The translations under genes and the position numbers were made by a program. Below, one piece after another: positions 1 through 5,770 of a stretch of 7,431 nt of DNA. The notes below the pieces were generated by a model. It had not been told where the DNA came from. It searched no databases and saw only the letters and a list, made by a program, of their open reading frames with translations. How positions within the stretch are numbered: the first letter of the stretch is position 1; the number at the start of each line of letters is the position of its first letter. The stretch comes from Thermoplasmata archaeon (GTDB lineage Archaea > Thermoplasmatota > Thermoplasmata > Thermoplasmatales > Thermoplasmataceae): contig JAKAAI010000087.1 of NCBI GenBank assembly GCA_021797055.1, positions 1-7,431 on the forward strand, read 5' to 3'.

Positions 1-549
1 TTCCGATCTAGGTATGTACCTCAATTGAGGGAATATCCTCCAAAGATCATCACTGCTCATCACTGTCGCAGGATGTTGCTCACCAAAATGTCTTTTCGTA
101 ACAAAATGGGACATTTTTCTGGCTTCAGATTCATCGTAGTAACCTATTGAGTGAAGGTATTCATGGATAAGGATTGTAAATATGAACGAATTAAATTCCA
201 AATTATTCTTTGCAATTTTCTCCATAGCATCAATCAGAAGCTCGTTCATAACAATATAATTTCCACCAACCTGCCAGAAAGCTCCCAAGCCTGAAGGAAG
301 ATTAGAAAGGGCAAGGCCAAGTCCAGCTCTCTCCTGCCCGGTAACAGATTTGACCACTTTCTTGACTGTCATGAAAATGGAATCATATGACATCCTTTCG
401 TTAATTGAAATTTCAGTCTGGTTATTGAAATTCTGGGATTGCTTATTCTTTGTCTTTGCAGATATAACTGATCCAGTATCTCGATTGATACCATCACTCG
501 ATATTGCAAGAAGCATTATACCTAGTATATTTGAAGAGCCGGAATTCAC
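1..549 (-). CDS. Predicted zinc metalloprotease (HEYLH), C-terminus cut by window edge
   Basis: The frame is open from GTG 549 to the left edge, giving 183 codons without a stop, so the 3' end is missing. The start is GTG, overlapping the thioredoxin reductase stop as GTGA, and is preceded by GGTGAG at 6 nt, a good archaeal ribosome binding site. The first 60 or so residues are polar and Ser/Asn-rich and look disordered. A more ordered domain follows, with a predicted beta strand (GGNYIVMNELL) and then the helix ILIHEYLHSIGYYDESEARK around residue 128. HExxH is the zinc-binding and catalytic motif of zincin metallopeptidases; the downstream third ligand cannot be assigned, though the Asp/Glu after the helix and the His in GEQHPA are candidates. 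No signal peptide or convincing membrane segment is visible, so it is probably cytoplasmic. It is translationally coupled to the thioredoxin system, which may imply a role in protein quality control; that is inference. I do not recognise a specific family. Confidence 0.8.
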   Translation of the reverse strand, partial: MNSGSSNILGIMLLAISSDGINRDTGSVISAKTKNKQSQNFNNQTEISINERMSYDSIFMTVKKVVKSVTGQERAGLGLALSNLPSGLGAFWQVGGNYIVMNELLIDAMEKIAKNNLEFNSFIFTILIHEYLHSIGYYDESEARKMSHFVTKRHFGEQHPATVMSSDDLWRIFPQLRYIPRSE

Positions 550-1496
550 TTTGCACTCACCGGGCTGACGCTTTTCCAGTCCGTCTTTGAAGCAGGTTTT
601 CCCCTAAGTTTCTGTATGTAGTTGTAAGCGGAAAGCGCTGCTGTAGAACCCTGTCCAGCCGATATAACCGCTTGTTTATATGGGACATCTGTGACATCAC
701 CAGCTGCAAAAATTCCTTCGGCCGAAGTTGCACAGTATTTATCGACAATGATCTCCTTATCAGCGTTCAACTTAACAATATCCTTAACGAAATCTGTTTT
801 AGCTACATAACCCATTTCGACAAAGACTGCATTTGTTTGAATTTCCTCTGCACTTTCACCATTTATTTTTTTAAGAGAGACGGAATTCACAACCCTGTCA
901 CCCTTTATCTCGCCAACCTTCCGTCCGAAAGATTTCTCTATTTTTTTATCTTCCTTAACGGAATTGACAAGATCGTCATCCCCGCGCAGCTCATTCGTTG
1001 GCAGGATCAGATTAACTTTGTTTGCTACACCTGAAAGGTAGACTGCAGCCTGAAGAGCATGATCGCCGGCGCCTGCCACTGAAACATTCTTTCCCTTGAA
1101 AATTGGGCCGTCGCAGACAGCGCAATAAGATACGCCTTTTCCCCTGAATTCCTGTTCGCCCGGAACACCGAGGTCCCTTGGGGTTTTGCCAAATGCCAGT
1201 ATAAGGGCAGTAGCGCTGAATTCAGCAGTAGCAGTTGAGACTATTTTCTCATCCTTCTTGTTCTCTATGGAATTTGCCTCATCATACAGGAACTTGGCAC
1301 CATATTTGGCGGCTTGCTCCTGGAATTTTGTCATCAGTTCGAAACCACCAATCTGGTCTATGCCAGGATAATTCTGTATATCGTTAGTCAGCAACGCCTG
1401 ACCACCGATATCCTTTGTAATTACAAGTGTAGAAAGACCTTGCCTCGCAGAATAAAGCGCCGCTGTAAGACCGGCCGCTGCACCACCAATGATCAC
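546..1496 (-). CDS. trxB: Thioredoxin reductase-like FAD/disulfide oxidoreductase; N-terminus uncertain
   Basis: This is a flavoprotein of the low-molecular-weight thioredoxin reductase family, which passes electrons through FAD and a CxxC disulfide to thioredoxin. From GTG 1496 it has 316 residues: the FAD-binding GGAAAG loop at the very start, the redox-active CAVC at 125-128, the second nucleotide loop GAGDHA at 142-147, and the FAD-binding GIFAAGDVTD at 261-270. The HRRxxxR element that binds the NADPH phosphate in bacterial enzymes is replaced by LPTNELR (165-171); a Thermoplasma acidophilum homologue is known not to use NADPH. The start is a problem. GTG 1496 has no ribosome binding site and cuts off the first half of the FAD beta strand. 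The frame continues upstream through codons for DTEKYDVV, which is what the family needs, but reaches TAG at 1520-1518, itself preceded by GTG at 1523. The gene lies directly downstream of thioredoxin. Confidence 0.88.
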   Translation of the reverse strand: MIIGGAAAGLTAALYSARQGLSTLVITKDIGGQALLTNDIQNYPGIDQIGGFELMTKFQEQAAKYGAKFLYDEANSIENKKDEKIVSTATAEFSATALILAFGKTPRDLGVPGEQEFRGKGVSYCAVCDGPIFKGKNVSVAGAGDHALQAAVYLSGVANKVNLILPTNELRGDDDLVNSVKEDKKIEKSFGRKVGEIKGDRVVNSVSLKKINGESAEEIQTNAVFVEMGYVAKTDFVKDIVKLNADKEIIVDKYCATSAEGIFAAGDVTDVPYKQAVISAGQGSTAALSAYNYIQKLRGKPASKTDWKSVSPVSAK

Positions 1497-1525
1497 TACG
1501 TCGTATTTTTCCGTATCCTACACTC

Positions 1526-1918
1526 TCACAGGTATTCCTTAACTCTCTGTTCTATGACAGGTCTCGGAGCTGCACCAATCATTGTGTCAACCTGTTCACC
1601 ATTCTTGAAGAACATTATGGTTGGAATGCTGCTGATCATGTATTCGCTTGACACTGCAGGGTTATTGTCAACATTGAGTTTTCCTATGGTAACTTTGCCT
1701 GCATAGTCCTTTGCTATTTCTTCAAGCACTGGGGAAACATACCTGCACGGTCCGCACCAGGGTGCCCAGAAATCGACTATCATGTAGGGCGTTTTCTTGA
1801 CCATTTCATGGAAGTTATTATCGCTGAGGTCAATCGGCTTCCCATTTGCTGTAACTTTATTCTGAATTTCTTTTGCTATCTTCTCTTTTATTTTTTTAGT
1901 TTCGTCGTCTGTTACCAT
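1526..1918 (-). CDS. trxA: Thioredoxin
   Basis: Thioredoxin is the small dithiol protein that reduces cytoplasmic disulfides and is recharged by thioredoxin reductase. From ATG 1918 the product has 130 residues. It carries the classic active site FWAPWCGPC, with cysteines at 55 and 58, the buried Asp in the IVDF strand, the cis-proline loop SSIPT, and the FFKNG turn that closes the fold. Ahead of the thioredoxin domain there is a Lys/Glu-rich helix of about 25 residues, longer than in bacterial thioredoxins of about 105-110. The frame stays open to an ATG at 2017, but that start would lie inside the intergenic operator region and upstream of the TATA box; ATG 1918 with GGATGTGA just upstream is preferred. 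Its stop is 30 bp before the assigned reductase start, and the two clearly form one operon. Confidence 0.93.
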   Translation of the reverse strand: MVTDDETKKIKEKIAKEIQNKVTANGKPIDLSDNNFHEMVKKTPYMIVDFWAPWCGPCRYVSPVLEEIAKDYAGKVTIGKLNVDNNPAVSSEYMISSIPTIMFFKNGEQVDTMIGAAPRPVIEQRVKEYL

Positions 1919-1940
1919 TTCGTCACATCCATTGGATTTA

Positions 1941-1962
1941 GAGTATTCATTTCTCAATACTC
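1941..1962. promoter_or_regulatory. Perfect 7-bp inverted repeat at the predicted thioredoxin transcription start
   Basis: GAGTATT at 1941-1947 and AATACTC at 1956-1962 are perfect reverse complements separated by 8 nt. The element covers the predicted thioredoxin transcription start, where a bound protein would block initiation. In the mRNA it could also form a 7-bp hairpin with an 8-nt loop at the extreme 5' end. The core GTATT is shared with the second repeat at 2002-2024. Confidence 0.5.
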
Positions 1963-1980
1963 TTAATTGGTTATTGCTAT

Positions 1981-1990
1981 TAGATATATT
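1981..1990 (-). promoter_or_regulatory. TATA box for the thioredoxin operon
   Basis: On the minus strand the sequence reads AATATATCTA, the best TATA-like element upstream of thioredoxin. A start about 25 nt downstream would fall near 1960, inside the inverted repeat at 1941-1962, and leave a leader of about 40 nt that contains the GGATGTGA ribosome binding site. This is positional inference; no transcript data are available. Confidence 0.5.
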
Positions 1991-2001
1991 AGTATTTTGT
2001 A

Positions 2002-2024
2002 GTATTGCAAATACCATGCAATAC
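2002..2024. promoter_or_regulatory. Perfect 8-bp inverted repeat between the divergent TATA boxes, candidate operator
   Basis: GTATTGCA at 2002-2009 and TGCAATAC at 2017-2024 are perfect reverse complements around a 7-nt spacer, so the half-site centres lie 15 bp apart. The element ends exactly where the regulator's TATA box begins, and it covers that promoter's BRE position. A related half-site, TGCAATTAC, follows at 2039-2047. This geometry fits binding by a dimeric winged-helix protein, most simply the one encoded immediately to the right. Confidence 0.55.
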
Positions 2025-2032
2025 CTTATATG
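2025..2032 (+). promoter_or_regulatory. TATA box for the winged-helix regulator (leaderless)
   Basis: CTTATATG is centred near 2028, and the regulator's ATG lies 25 bp further on at 2053. This is the usual archaeal TATA-to-start distance, so the transcript probably begins at or next to the ATG. No ribosome binding site is visible before the ATG, which agrees with a leaderless mRNA. Confidence 0.6.
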
Positions 2033-2052
2033 CTATTTTGCAATTACACATT

Positions 2053-2454
2053 ATGTCTGATCTAGGGAGGTTGTCTAGTAAGTCAGCCTGTTGCCACGAT
2101 CTTCTTTCAAATCTTTTTGATCTTACTGATACGGATCTTGAAGTATTTTTCATTCTGGTAGATCATCCAGCTATGACTATAGATCAAGTTTCAGAACAGT
2201 GTGACAGGCATAGATCTACTGTATTCAAGATATTGCAGAAGCTTGAATCAGCTGGATTAGTAACAAGAGAGACAATTTCAATTAGATCCGGCGGTTATTA
2301 TCATGTTTATAGCATACTTGAGATGGATGACCTGGAACGCCTTATAGAAGAAAAAACAGACACACTAATAAAATCCATAAGAAACAGGGCAAGGGAATTT
2401 TCCTCGGATTTAAGGAAAAATTCATCAAATATGCATCATAGCAGAGAAAATTAA
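2053..2454 (+). CDS. Winged-helix transcriptional regulator (TrmB/MarR-like)
   Basis: This is a predicted DNA-binding regulator of 133 residues. Residues 24-60 form the helix-turn-helix: a helix starting LTDTDLEVFFIL, then the MTIDQVSEQCDRHRSTVFKILQKL stretch, with the recognition helix at about 53-64. LESAGLVTRE (64-73) and the Gly-rich turn SGGYYHVY (79-86) form the wing. The C-terminal half, LERLIEEKTDTLIKSIRNRA, is a charged helix of the kind that dimerises. There is no effector domain like that of full-length sugar-sensing TrmB proteins, so it is a minimal regulator. Cysteines at 13, 14 and 50 lie at the N-terminus and in the helix-turn-helix. An ATG at 2005 is in frame, but it sits inside the operator and upstream of the TATA box; ATG 2053 is preferred as a leaderless start. 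Its position, divergent from thioredoxin across shared palindromes, suggests it controls that operon and itself. Confidence 0.82.
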   Translation: MSDLGRLSSKSACCHDLLSNLFDLTDTDLEVFFILVDHPAMTIDQVSEQCDRHRSTVFKILQKLESAGLVTRETISIRSGGYYHVYSILEMDDLERLIEEKTDTLIKSIRNRAREFSSDLRKNSSNMHHSREN

Positions 2455-2458
2455 ATAT
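2451..2458 (+). promoter_or_regulatory. Possible TATA box for purN
   Basis: TTAAATAT overlaps the regulator stop codon. A start 25 nt downstream would lie near 2480, just before the preferred TTG at 2486. The element is an ordinary AT-rich match, and purN could equally be read through from the regulator. Confidence 0.3.
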
Positions 2459-2485
2459 CCCATTTTGGAATGATTGATTGAGATA

Positions 2486-3097
2486 TTGTCGAAGAAATTA
2501 GTGGTCTTTGCCTCTGGAACTGGGACAACGTTTGAGTTCTTGATTGAATCAGTAAAACGCGGTCAAATCGATGCTGATATCGTTGCTTTGTTTTCTGATC
2601 GCCCCAAAAGTGGCGCCGTTGAAAAGGCAGAAAAATACGGAATAATGGTGTACATGGTAAGACAGAATAGACTGAAAGATATAGGAGACGAGATTAATAA
2701 TTCCCTCAAGCAGATTAACCCGGACCTCATTATCCTGGCTGGCTATAACAGGATTTTACCGGAGAAAATTGTCGATTCCTATTCGTTTAGAATTATTAAC
2801 ACACATCCATCCCTTTTGCCTTGTTTTGGCGGCCATGGAATGTACGGTCTTAACGTTCACAGAGCGGTTATAGAAAGCGGTGCAAAGATTTCCGGCTGCA
2901 CTGTACACTTTGTCAACCGGAACATAGATGAAGGTCCGATTATAGATCAATCAACAGTAGAAGTAAGAGATGATGATACACCGGAAATTTTACAGGAAAG
3001 GGTAAAGAAGGAGGAGAAGGTAATTCTTATCAGGGCAGTAAACAACATACTCTCGAAAAAAATTCATGTTTCTGGAAAAAGAGTCAGTTTTTCATGA
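2486..3097 (+). CDS. purN: Phosphoribosylglycinamide formyltransferase, PurN type
   Basis: PurN transfers a formyl group from 10-formyltetrahydrofolate to glycinamide ribonucleotide, the third step of purine synthesis, in the cytoplasm. From TTG 2486 the protein has 203 residues, normal for the family. The N-terminal phosphate-binding strand and loop is LVVFASGTGTTF (5-16). The formyltransferase core follows: LAGYNRILP (84-92), INTHPSLLPCFGGHGMYG (104-121) with catalytic Asn105 and His107, and the VNRNIDEGPII stretch with catalytic Asp148. All three residues match the Asn/His/Asp triad of Escherichia coli PurN. TTG 2486 gives the usual short N-terminus. An in-frame TTG at 2474 would add four residues, and a nearby ATG at 2470 is in another frame and hits TGA after three codons. 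No strong ribosome binding site settles the choice. The gene follows the regulator by about 30 bp and its end overlaps the convergent protease gene. Confidence 0.9.
   Translation: MSKKLVVFASGTGTTFEFLIESVKRGQIDADIVALFSDRPKSGAVEKAEKYGIMVYMVRQNRLKDIGDEINNSLKQINPDLIILAGYNRILPEKIVDSYSFRIINTHPSLLPCFGGHGMYGLNVHRAVIESGAKISGCTVHFVNRNIDEGPIIDQSTVEVRDDDTPEILQERVKKEEKVILIRAVNNILSKKIHVSGKRVSFS
3056..3080 (-). terminator. T-rich terminator of the CPBP protease gene, inside purN
   Basis: Downstream of the protease stop the minus strand carries two T-runs, complements of A-runs at 3076-3080 and 3056-3062. They lie in the Lys/Ser-rich 3' end of purN. Together with the plus-strand T-run at 3102-3114 they let each convergent transcript end inside the other gene. 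Confidence 0.4.
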
Positions 3098-4139
3098 AAA
3101 ATTCTTTATTTTTTGAAGCAGAAAAATACCTCCACATGGAAGAAAAGGAAAAAGCTATTGCAATTAAAGATACAATTGCAGAAAAGATTACAAGCAAATA
3201 GATGAATACAATCGAAGATGGAAACGCTATCACTAGACCTGTTGCATCATTAAGGAAGAAATGGAGCAATATATCCATATAAACACCAAATTTAAGGTAT
3301 CCTACCGCCAAAATCAATGCCACTAGAAATACAGGCAGAAGTTTTCCCCAGCTCCACATACCAAAATATGTGTGTGCATAGGCAAAGAACTCACTTGTGA
3401 CAATAATCATGGTGAAATCAACGTATTTGTTTGCACCTCCATACTTCTTTCTCATATATCCGGGAAACAGGATATAAAGGGCAAAGACCTTCAAAGAATT
3501 CATTTTAAATGTTTCCCCGCCAACAGAATTTCCCCCTCTCTTAACGTGAAGGATAAACGGAATGAAAGTCACTATTCCAATCGGTAGTATCCTGAAACCT
3601 AATTCCTCTACTATGGGTGCGTAAATTAGATTTAGGAAATAACTGTATTTCCCAAATGCATAATTAGACACGTATATTGGGCCTCCGATTGGAATATTGA
3701 GAGCGCTTTCTACTGCGATGATAAATGCGCTCAATAAAAAAATGAATGGTGCCATCATTCCAAAAAAACCGTTTGGATTATCGAACGGCTTTACATGTGA
3801 ATTGAAAGAGAGTCCGACAACTCCTGTGAAAACTGCATATATAACTAGAATGATTATCACTATGCCAAGCAAGTTTGAGCCAGGTACTACGAACAGAAGG
3901 AGAAGGAAATAGAAATATATATTCTCACTTCCTGTTATGATCTTGCTCAATGGTATACCTCCAACAAAGAGAAGGTACGAAGCAGATAAGACCAGCATTA
4001 CCGCAAGAAAAATATATGTCAGAAACAGAATATATGGAACAATATCGTAATTGTTCTCACCTTCAACTGGAGTATAATTGTCTTTGCGCGGTTCAACTCC
4101 TTCTTGTTTTTTAATCGGATAATCAGGTGAAAACGCCAA
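3084..4139 (-). CDS. CPBP-family (Rce1/CAAX-like) intramembrane protease
   Basis: This is a predicted integral-membrane glutamate protease of the CPBP/Rce1 family, 351 residues long. The first 30 residues are polar and probably cytoplasmic. About eight hydrophobic segments follow, near 33-59, 73-86, 90-111, 125-147, 168-198, 215-228, 240-259 and 266-334 (the last holding two or three). The three family motifs are intact and in order: EELGFR with Glu178, Glu179 and Arg183; FAYAH with His256; and HFFLN with His293 and Asn297. These residues form the active site in Rce1 and its relatives. The start is TTG 4139, with a TATA box 25 bp upstream and no ribosome binding site, so the transcript is probably leaderless. 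In archaea these proteins are mostly uncharacterised; the substrate is unknown, and CAAX-tail processing should not be assumed. The gene stands alone between purN and the isoprenoid operon, and its last 14 bp overlap purN. Confidence 0.85.
   Translation of the reverse strand: MAFSPDYPIKKQEGVEPRKDNYTPVEGENNYDIVPYILFLTYIFLAVMLVLSASYLLFVGGIPLSKIITGSENIYFYFLLLLFVVPGSNLLGIVIIILVIYAVFTGVVGLSFNSHVKPFDNPNGFFGMMAPFIFLLSAFIIAVESALNIPIGGPIYVSNYAFGKYSYFLNLIYAPIVEELGFRILPIGIVTFIPFILHVKRGGNSVGGETFKMNSLKVFALYILFPGYMRKKYGGANKYVDFTMIIVTSEFFAYAHTYFGMWSWGKLLPVFLVALILAVGYLKFGVYMDILLHFFLNDATGLVIAFPSSIVFIYLLVIFSAIVSLIAIAFSFSSMWRYFSASKNKEFFMKN
3102..3114 (+). terminator. T-rich terminator of purN, inside the convergent gene
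   Basis: Four bases after the purN stop the plus strand reads TTCTTTATTTTTT. Archaeal intrinsic termination typically uses such T-runs on the non-template strand without an obligatory hairpin. The run lies within the 3' end of the convergent protease gene, where it encodes the Lys/Asn-rich tail of that protein. Confidence 0.5.
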
Positions 4140-4160
4140 TAAGATAAGAGTTAGTTAAGG

Positions 4161-4168
4161 TATAAAAT
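4161..4168 (-). promoter_or_regulatory. TATA box for the CPBP protease gene (leaderless)
   Basis: The minus strand reads ATTTTATA, centred near 4164, which is 25 bp before the TTG start at 4139. The gap of 61 bp after the DUF35 gene and this spacing indicate an independent leaderless transcript rather than part of the upstream operon. Confidence 0.6.
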
Positions 4169-4200
4169 AATTCTGATATATTTAATTGAGATAATTTAAA

Positions 4201-4605
4201 TCAATCTACCAGAACAAATTTATATCCATACTGTATGATTCCAGCCTTACCATCTTCCCTAACTCTCCTGAAGACAGCTTTGACGCGTTTTCCAAAGTCA
4301 ATTTCCTTTGGGTCAGAATCAACAATCTGTGCAGTTATCACTGGACCCTCATCAAGCTTTACTAGAGCCATGACATAAGGTCTCTGTCTCATAAAGGAGG
4401 GTGGAACATCATGCACGACCGTGAATGATACTATCTCTCCCTTCCCTGATAGTGTGACTTCATTCATTTTTCCTATGGAATCCCGGTGACATGTTGGGCA
4501 GACGTCCCGTGGCGGAAAATATATGTTGCTGCAGTGTCCACACTTAACTGCAACAAGCCTGTATCTGTGATTTGCCTCTCTCCAGAATCTTGAAAGCTCA
4601 CCCAT
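4201..4605 (-). CDS. DUF35 zinc-ribbon/OB-fold protein, partner of HMG-CoA synthase and thiolase
   Basis: The product has 134 residues in the usual DUF35 order. An N-terminal helix containing RFWREANHRYRL leads into a rubredoxin-like zinc ribbon with CGHC (22-25) and CPTC (36-39), and then an OB fold (about 50-130) that includes GKGEIVSFTVV and PYVMALVKLDEG. In archaea this protein bridges HMG-CoA synthase and acetoacetyl-CoA thiolase in one complex, where the CoA-binding groove is shared so the intermediate is handed over directly; that is established for a methanogen complex and inferred here. All four zinc cysteines are present. The ATG at 4605 starts one base after the thiolase TGA, with GGAGGGGAT as ribosome binding site inside the thiolase end, so translation is coupled. 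It is the last gene of the operon. Confidence 0.9.
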   Translation of the reverse strand: MGELSRFWREANHRYRLVAVKCGHCSNIYFPPRDVCPTCHRDSIGKMNEVTLSGKGEIVSFTVVHDVPPSFMRQRPYVMALVKLDEGPVITAQIVDSDPKEIDFGKRVKAVFRRVREDGKAGIIQYGYKFVLVD

Positions 4606-4606
4606 T

Positions 4607-5770
4607 TCAATCCCCTCCTATTATATGCACTACAGATGTTGATCCACTTATGGACATACTATGCAGAAGGGCATTTTTTGGTGATTTTACCTGTCTTTCT
4701 TTTGCCTTCCCCCTAAGCTGCTGGACCGCCTCAACGAACTGGCCAATACCGGTAGCACCGAAGGGGTTACCCTTTGCTTTAAGTCCACCGGATGGGTTAA
4801 CAGGTATGCTTCCATTCAATTTTATATCCTCGTAAACAAGGTCTTTTGCCTTTCCCTTTTCCGCAAAACCCAGGTCCTCGAGTTCTATCAATCCATATAT
4901 GCTATACGAATCGTGTATTTCAGCAAAGGAAATATCGGAAGGCTTCAAACTGCTCTTCTCAAAAGCTTTCTTGGCTGCAATAACTGTGGAATCAAACCTG
5001 TAGATAGATTTCCTGCTGTGCAATGCTAGGTAATCTTGCGAAATTGAAGAAGCAACAATTTTTATTCCATCAAGTTTATTCTTCTTTACATACTCTCCGG
5101 ATGCAAGAACAAGAGCAGCAGCGCCATCACTTGCAGGGCTGCAATCCATAAGATTCAGTGGTTCGGAAACTAGCGTTGAGTTCATAGCGGCCTCCAGTGA
5201 AAGTAGATTTCTGTAATGCGCATCTGGATTCTTTGACGCATTCAGGTGATCGTTTACCGACATCATGGCAAGTGATTCCTTATCAACTTTGAAATCTCGC
5301 ATGTATTTTTTGCAGACAAGGGCTGCAATTGCGGCCGGTGTAGCTCCAAAAAAACCTTCCCATTCACTGTCAAGAAGAGTACTTGTCAGATCAAGCATCT
5401 CCGATCCATATATATCTGTGAGTTTCTCCACGCCACCGACCGCAGCAACGCTGTATTCTCCGGATTTTATTCCAAGATAGGCTTCTCTCACTGCCGCACC
5501 GCCAGAAGCTGTCGATGCCTCAATTGCAAGTGCTGGTACATTTGAATGCGCTATACCCGCGAAATCTGCAATCAGGCTGCCAATATCGCTTTGCGCGCTT
5601 ACGGGTGCACCGAGGGTATTGCTTCCATATAATATCTCAATATCCTTCGAATATATACCTGCATTTTCAATTGCTCTTAATCCAGCTTCAGTTGCAAGTT
5701 CTCTCAACGATCTGTCCCACAGTTCTCCGAACTTGGTCTCTCCCGCTCCTATAATATACACATCACTCAA
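4607..5770 (-). CDS. Archaeal thiolase (acetoacetyl-CoA thiolase-like) lacking catalytic Cys and His
   Basis: By fold and context this is the thiolase that would join two acetyl-CoA to acetoacetyl-CoA for HMG-CoA synthase. The 387-residue product has the family length and landmarks: [16 protein letters not shown] at the N-terminus, the [15 protein letters not shown] stretch, HDSYSIYG (286-293) and [17 protein letters not shown] (325-341). The key residues are changed. The nucleophile loop, normally an ACASGG-like sequence, reads STASGG, with Thr87 in place of Cys. The GHPxGATG motif reads GNPFGATG, with Asn335 in place of His. HDC reads HDS. The frame is intact, so it is not a pseudogene. It may be a structural subunit or have another activity. 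The start is TTG 5770, preceded at 4 nt by GGTGAT, and it matches the family N-terminus; TTG 5782 or GTG 5779 are alternatives. It overlaps the HMG-CoA synthase end by 8 bp. Confidence 0.9.
   Translation of the reverse strand: MSDVYIIGAGETKFGELWDRSLRELATEAGLRAIENAGIYSKDIEILYGSNTLGAPVSAQSDIGSLIADFAGIAHSNVPALAIEASTASGGAAVREAYLGIKSGEYSVAAVGGVEKLTDIYGSEMLDLTSTLLDSEWEGFFGATPAAIAALVCKKYMRDFKVDKESLAMMSVNDHLNASKNPDAHYRNLLSLEAAMNSTLVSEPLNLMDCSPASDGAAALVLASGEYVKKNKLDGIKIVASSISQDYLALHSRKSIYRFDSTVIAAKKAFEKSSLKPSDISFAEIHDSYSIYGLIELEDLGFAEKGKAKDLVYEDIKLNGSIPVNPSGGLKAKGNPFGATGIGQFVEAVQQLRGKAKERQVKSPKNALLHSMSISGSTSVVHIIGGD

Noticed and set aside
350..568. Plus-strand open frame of 72 codons
   Set aside because: It is antisense to the metalloprotease gene, whose HEYLH motif, GTG start and ribosome binding site are convincing; the plus-strand product has no recognisable features.
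672..1034. Plus-strand open frame of 120 codons
   Set aside because: Antisense shadow of the thioredoxin reductase gene; Cys/Phe/Ile-rich translation typical of a reversed coding strand.
1518..1520. TAG as a pyrrolysine or other recoded codon in thioredoxin reductase
   Set aside because: Nothing else in the window suggests recoding, the codon would be residue 2 with no functional reason for a special amino acid, and a sequence error or alternative start is simpler.
1919..2017. 33-residue N-terminal extension of thioredoxin from ATG 2017
   Set aside because: Would run through the TATA box and both operator repeats; ATG 1918 has a ribosome binding site and gives a normal protein.
2005..2052. 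Upstream ATG start (2005) for the winged-helix regulator
   Set aside because: It lies within the inverted repeat and ahead of the TATA box that points to ATG 2053; the added residues do not belong to the winged-helix fold.
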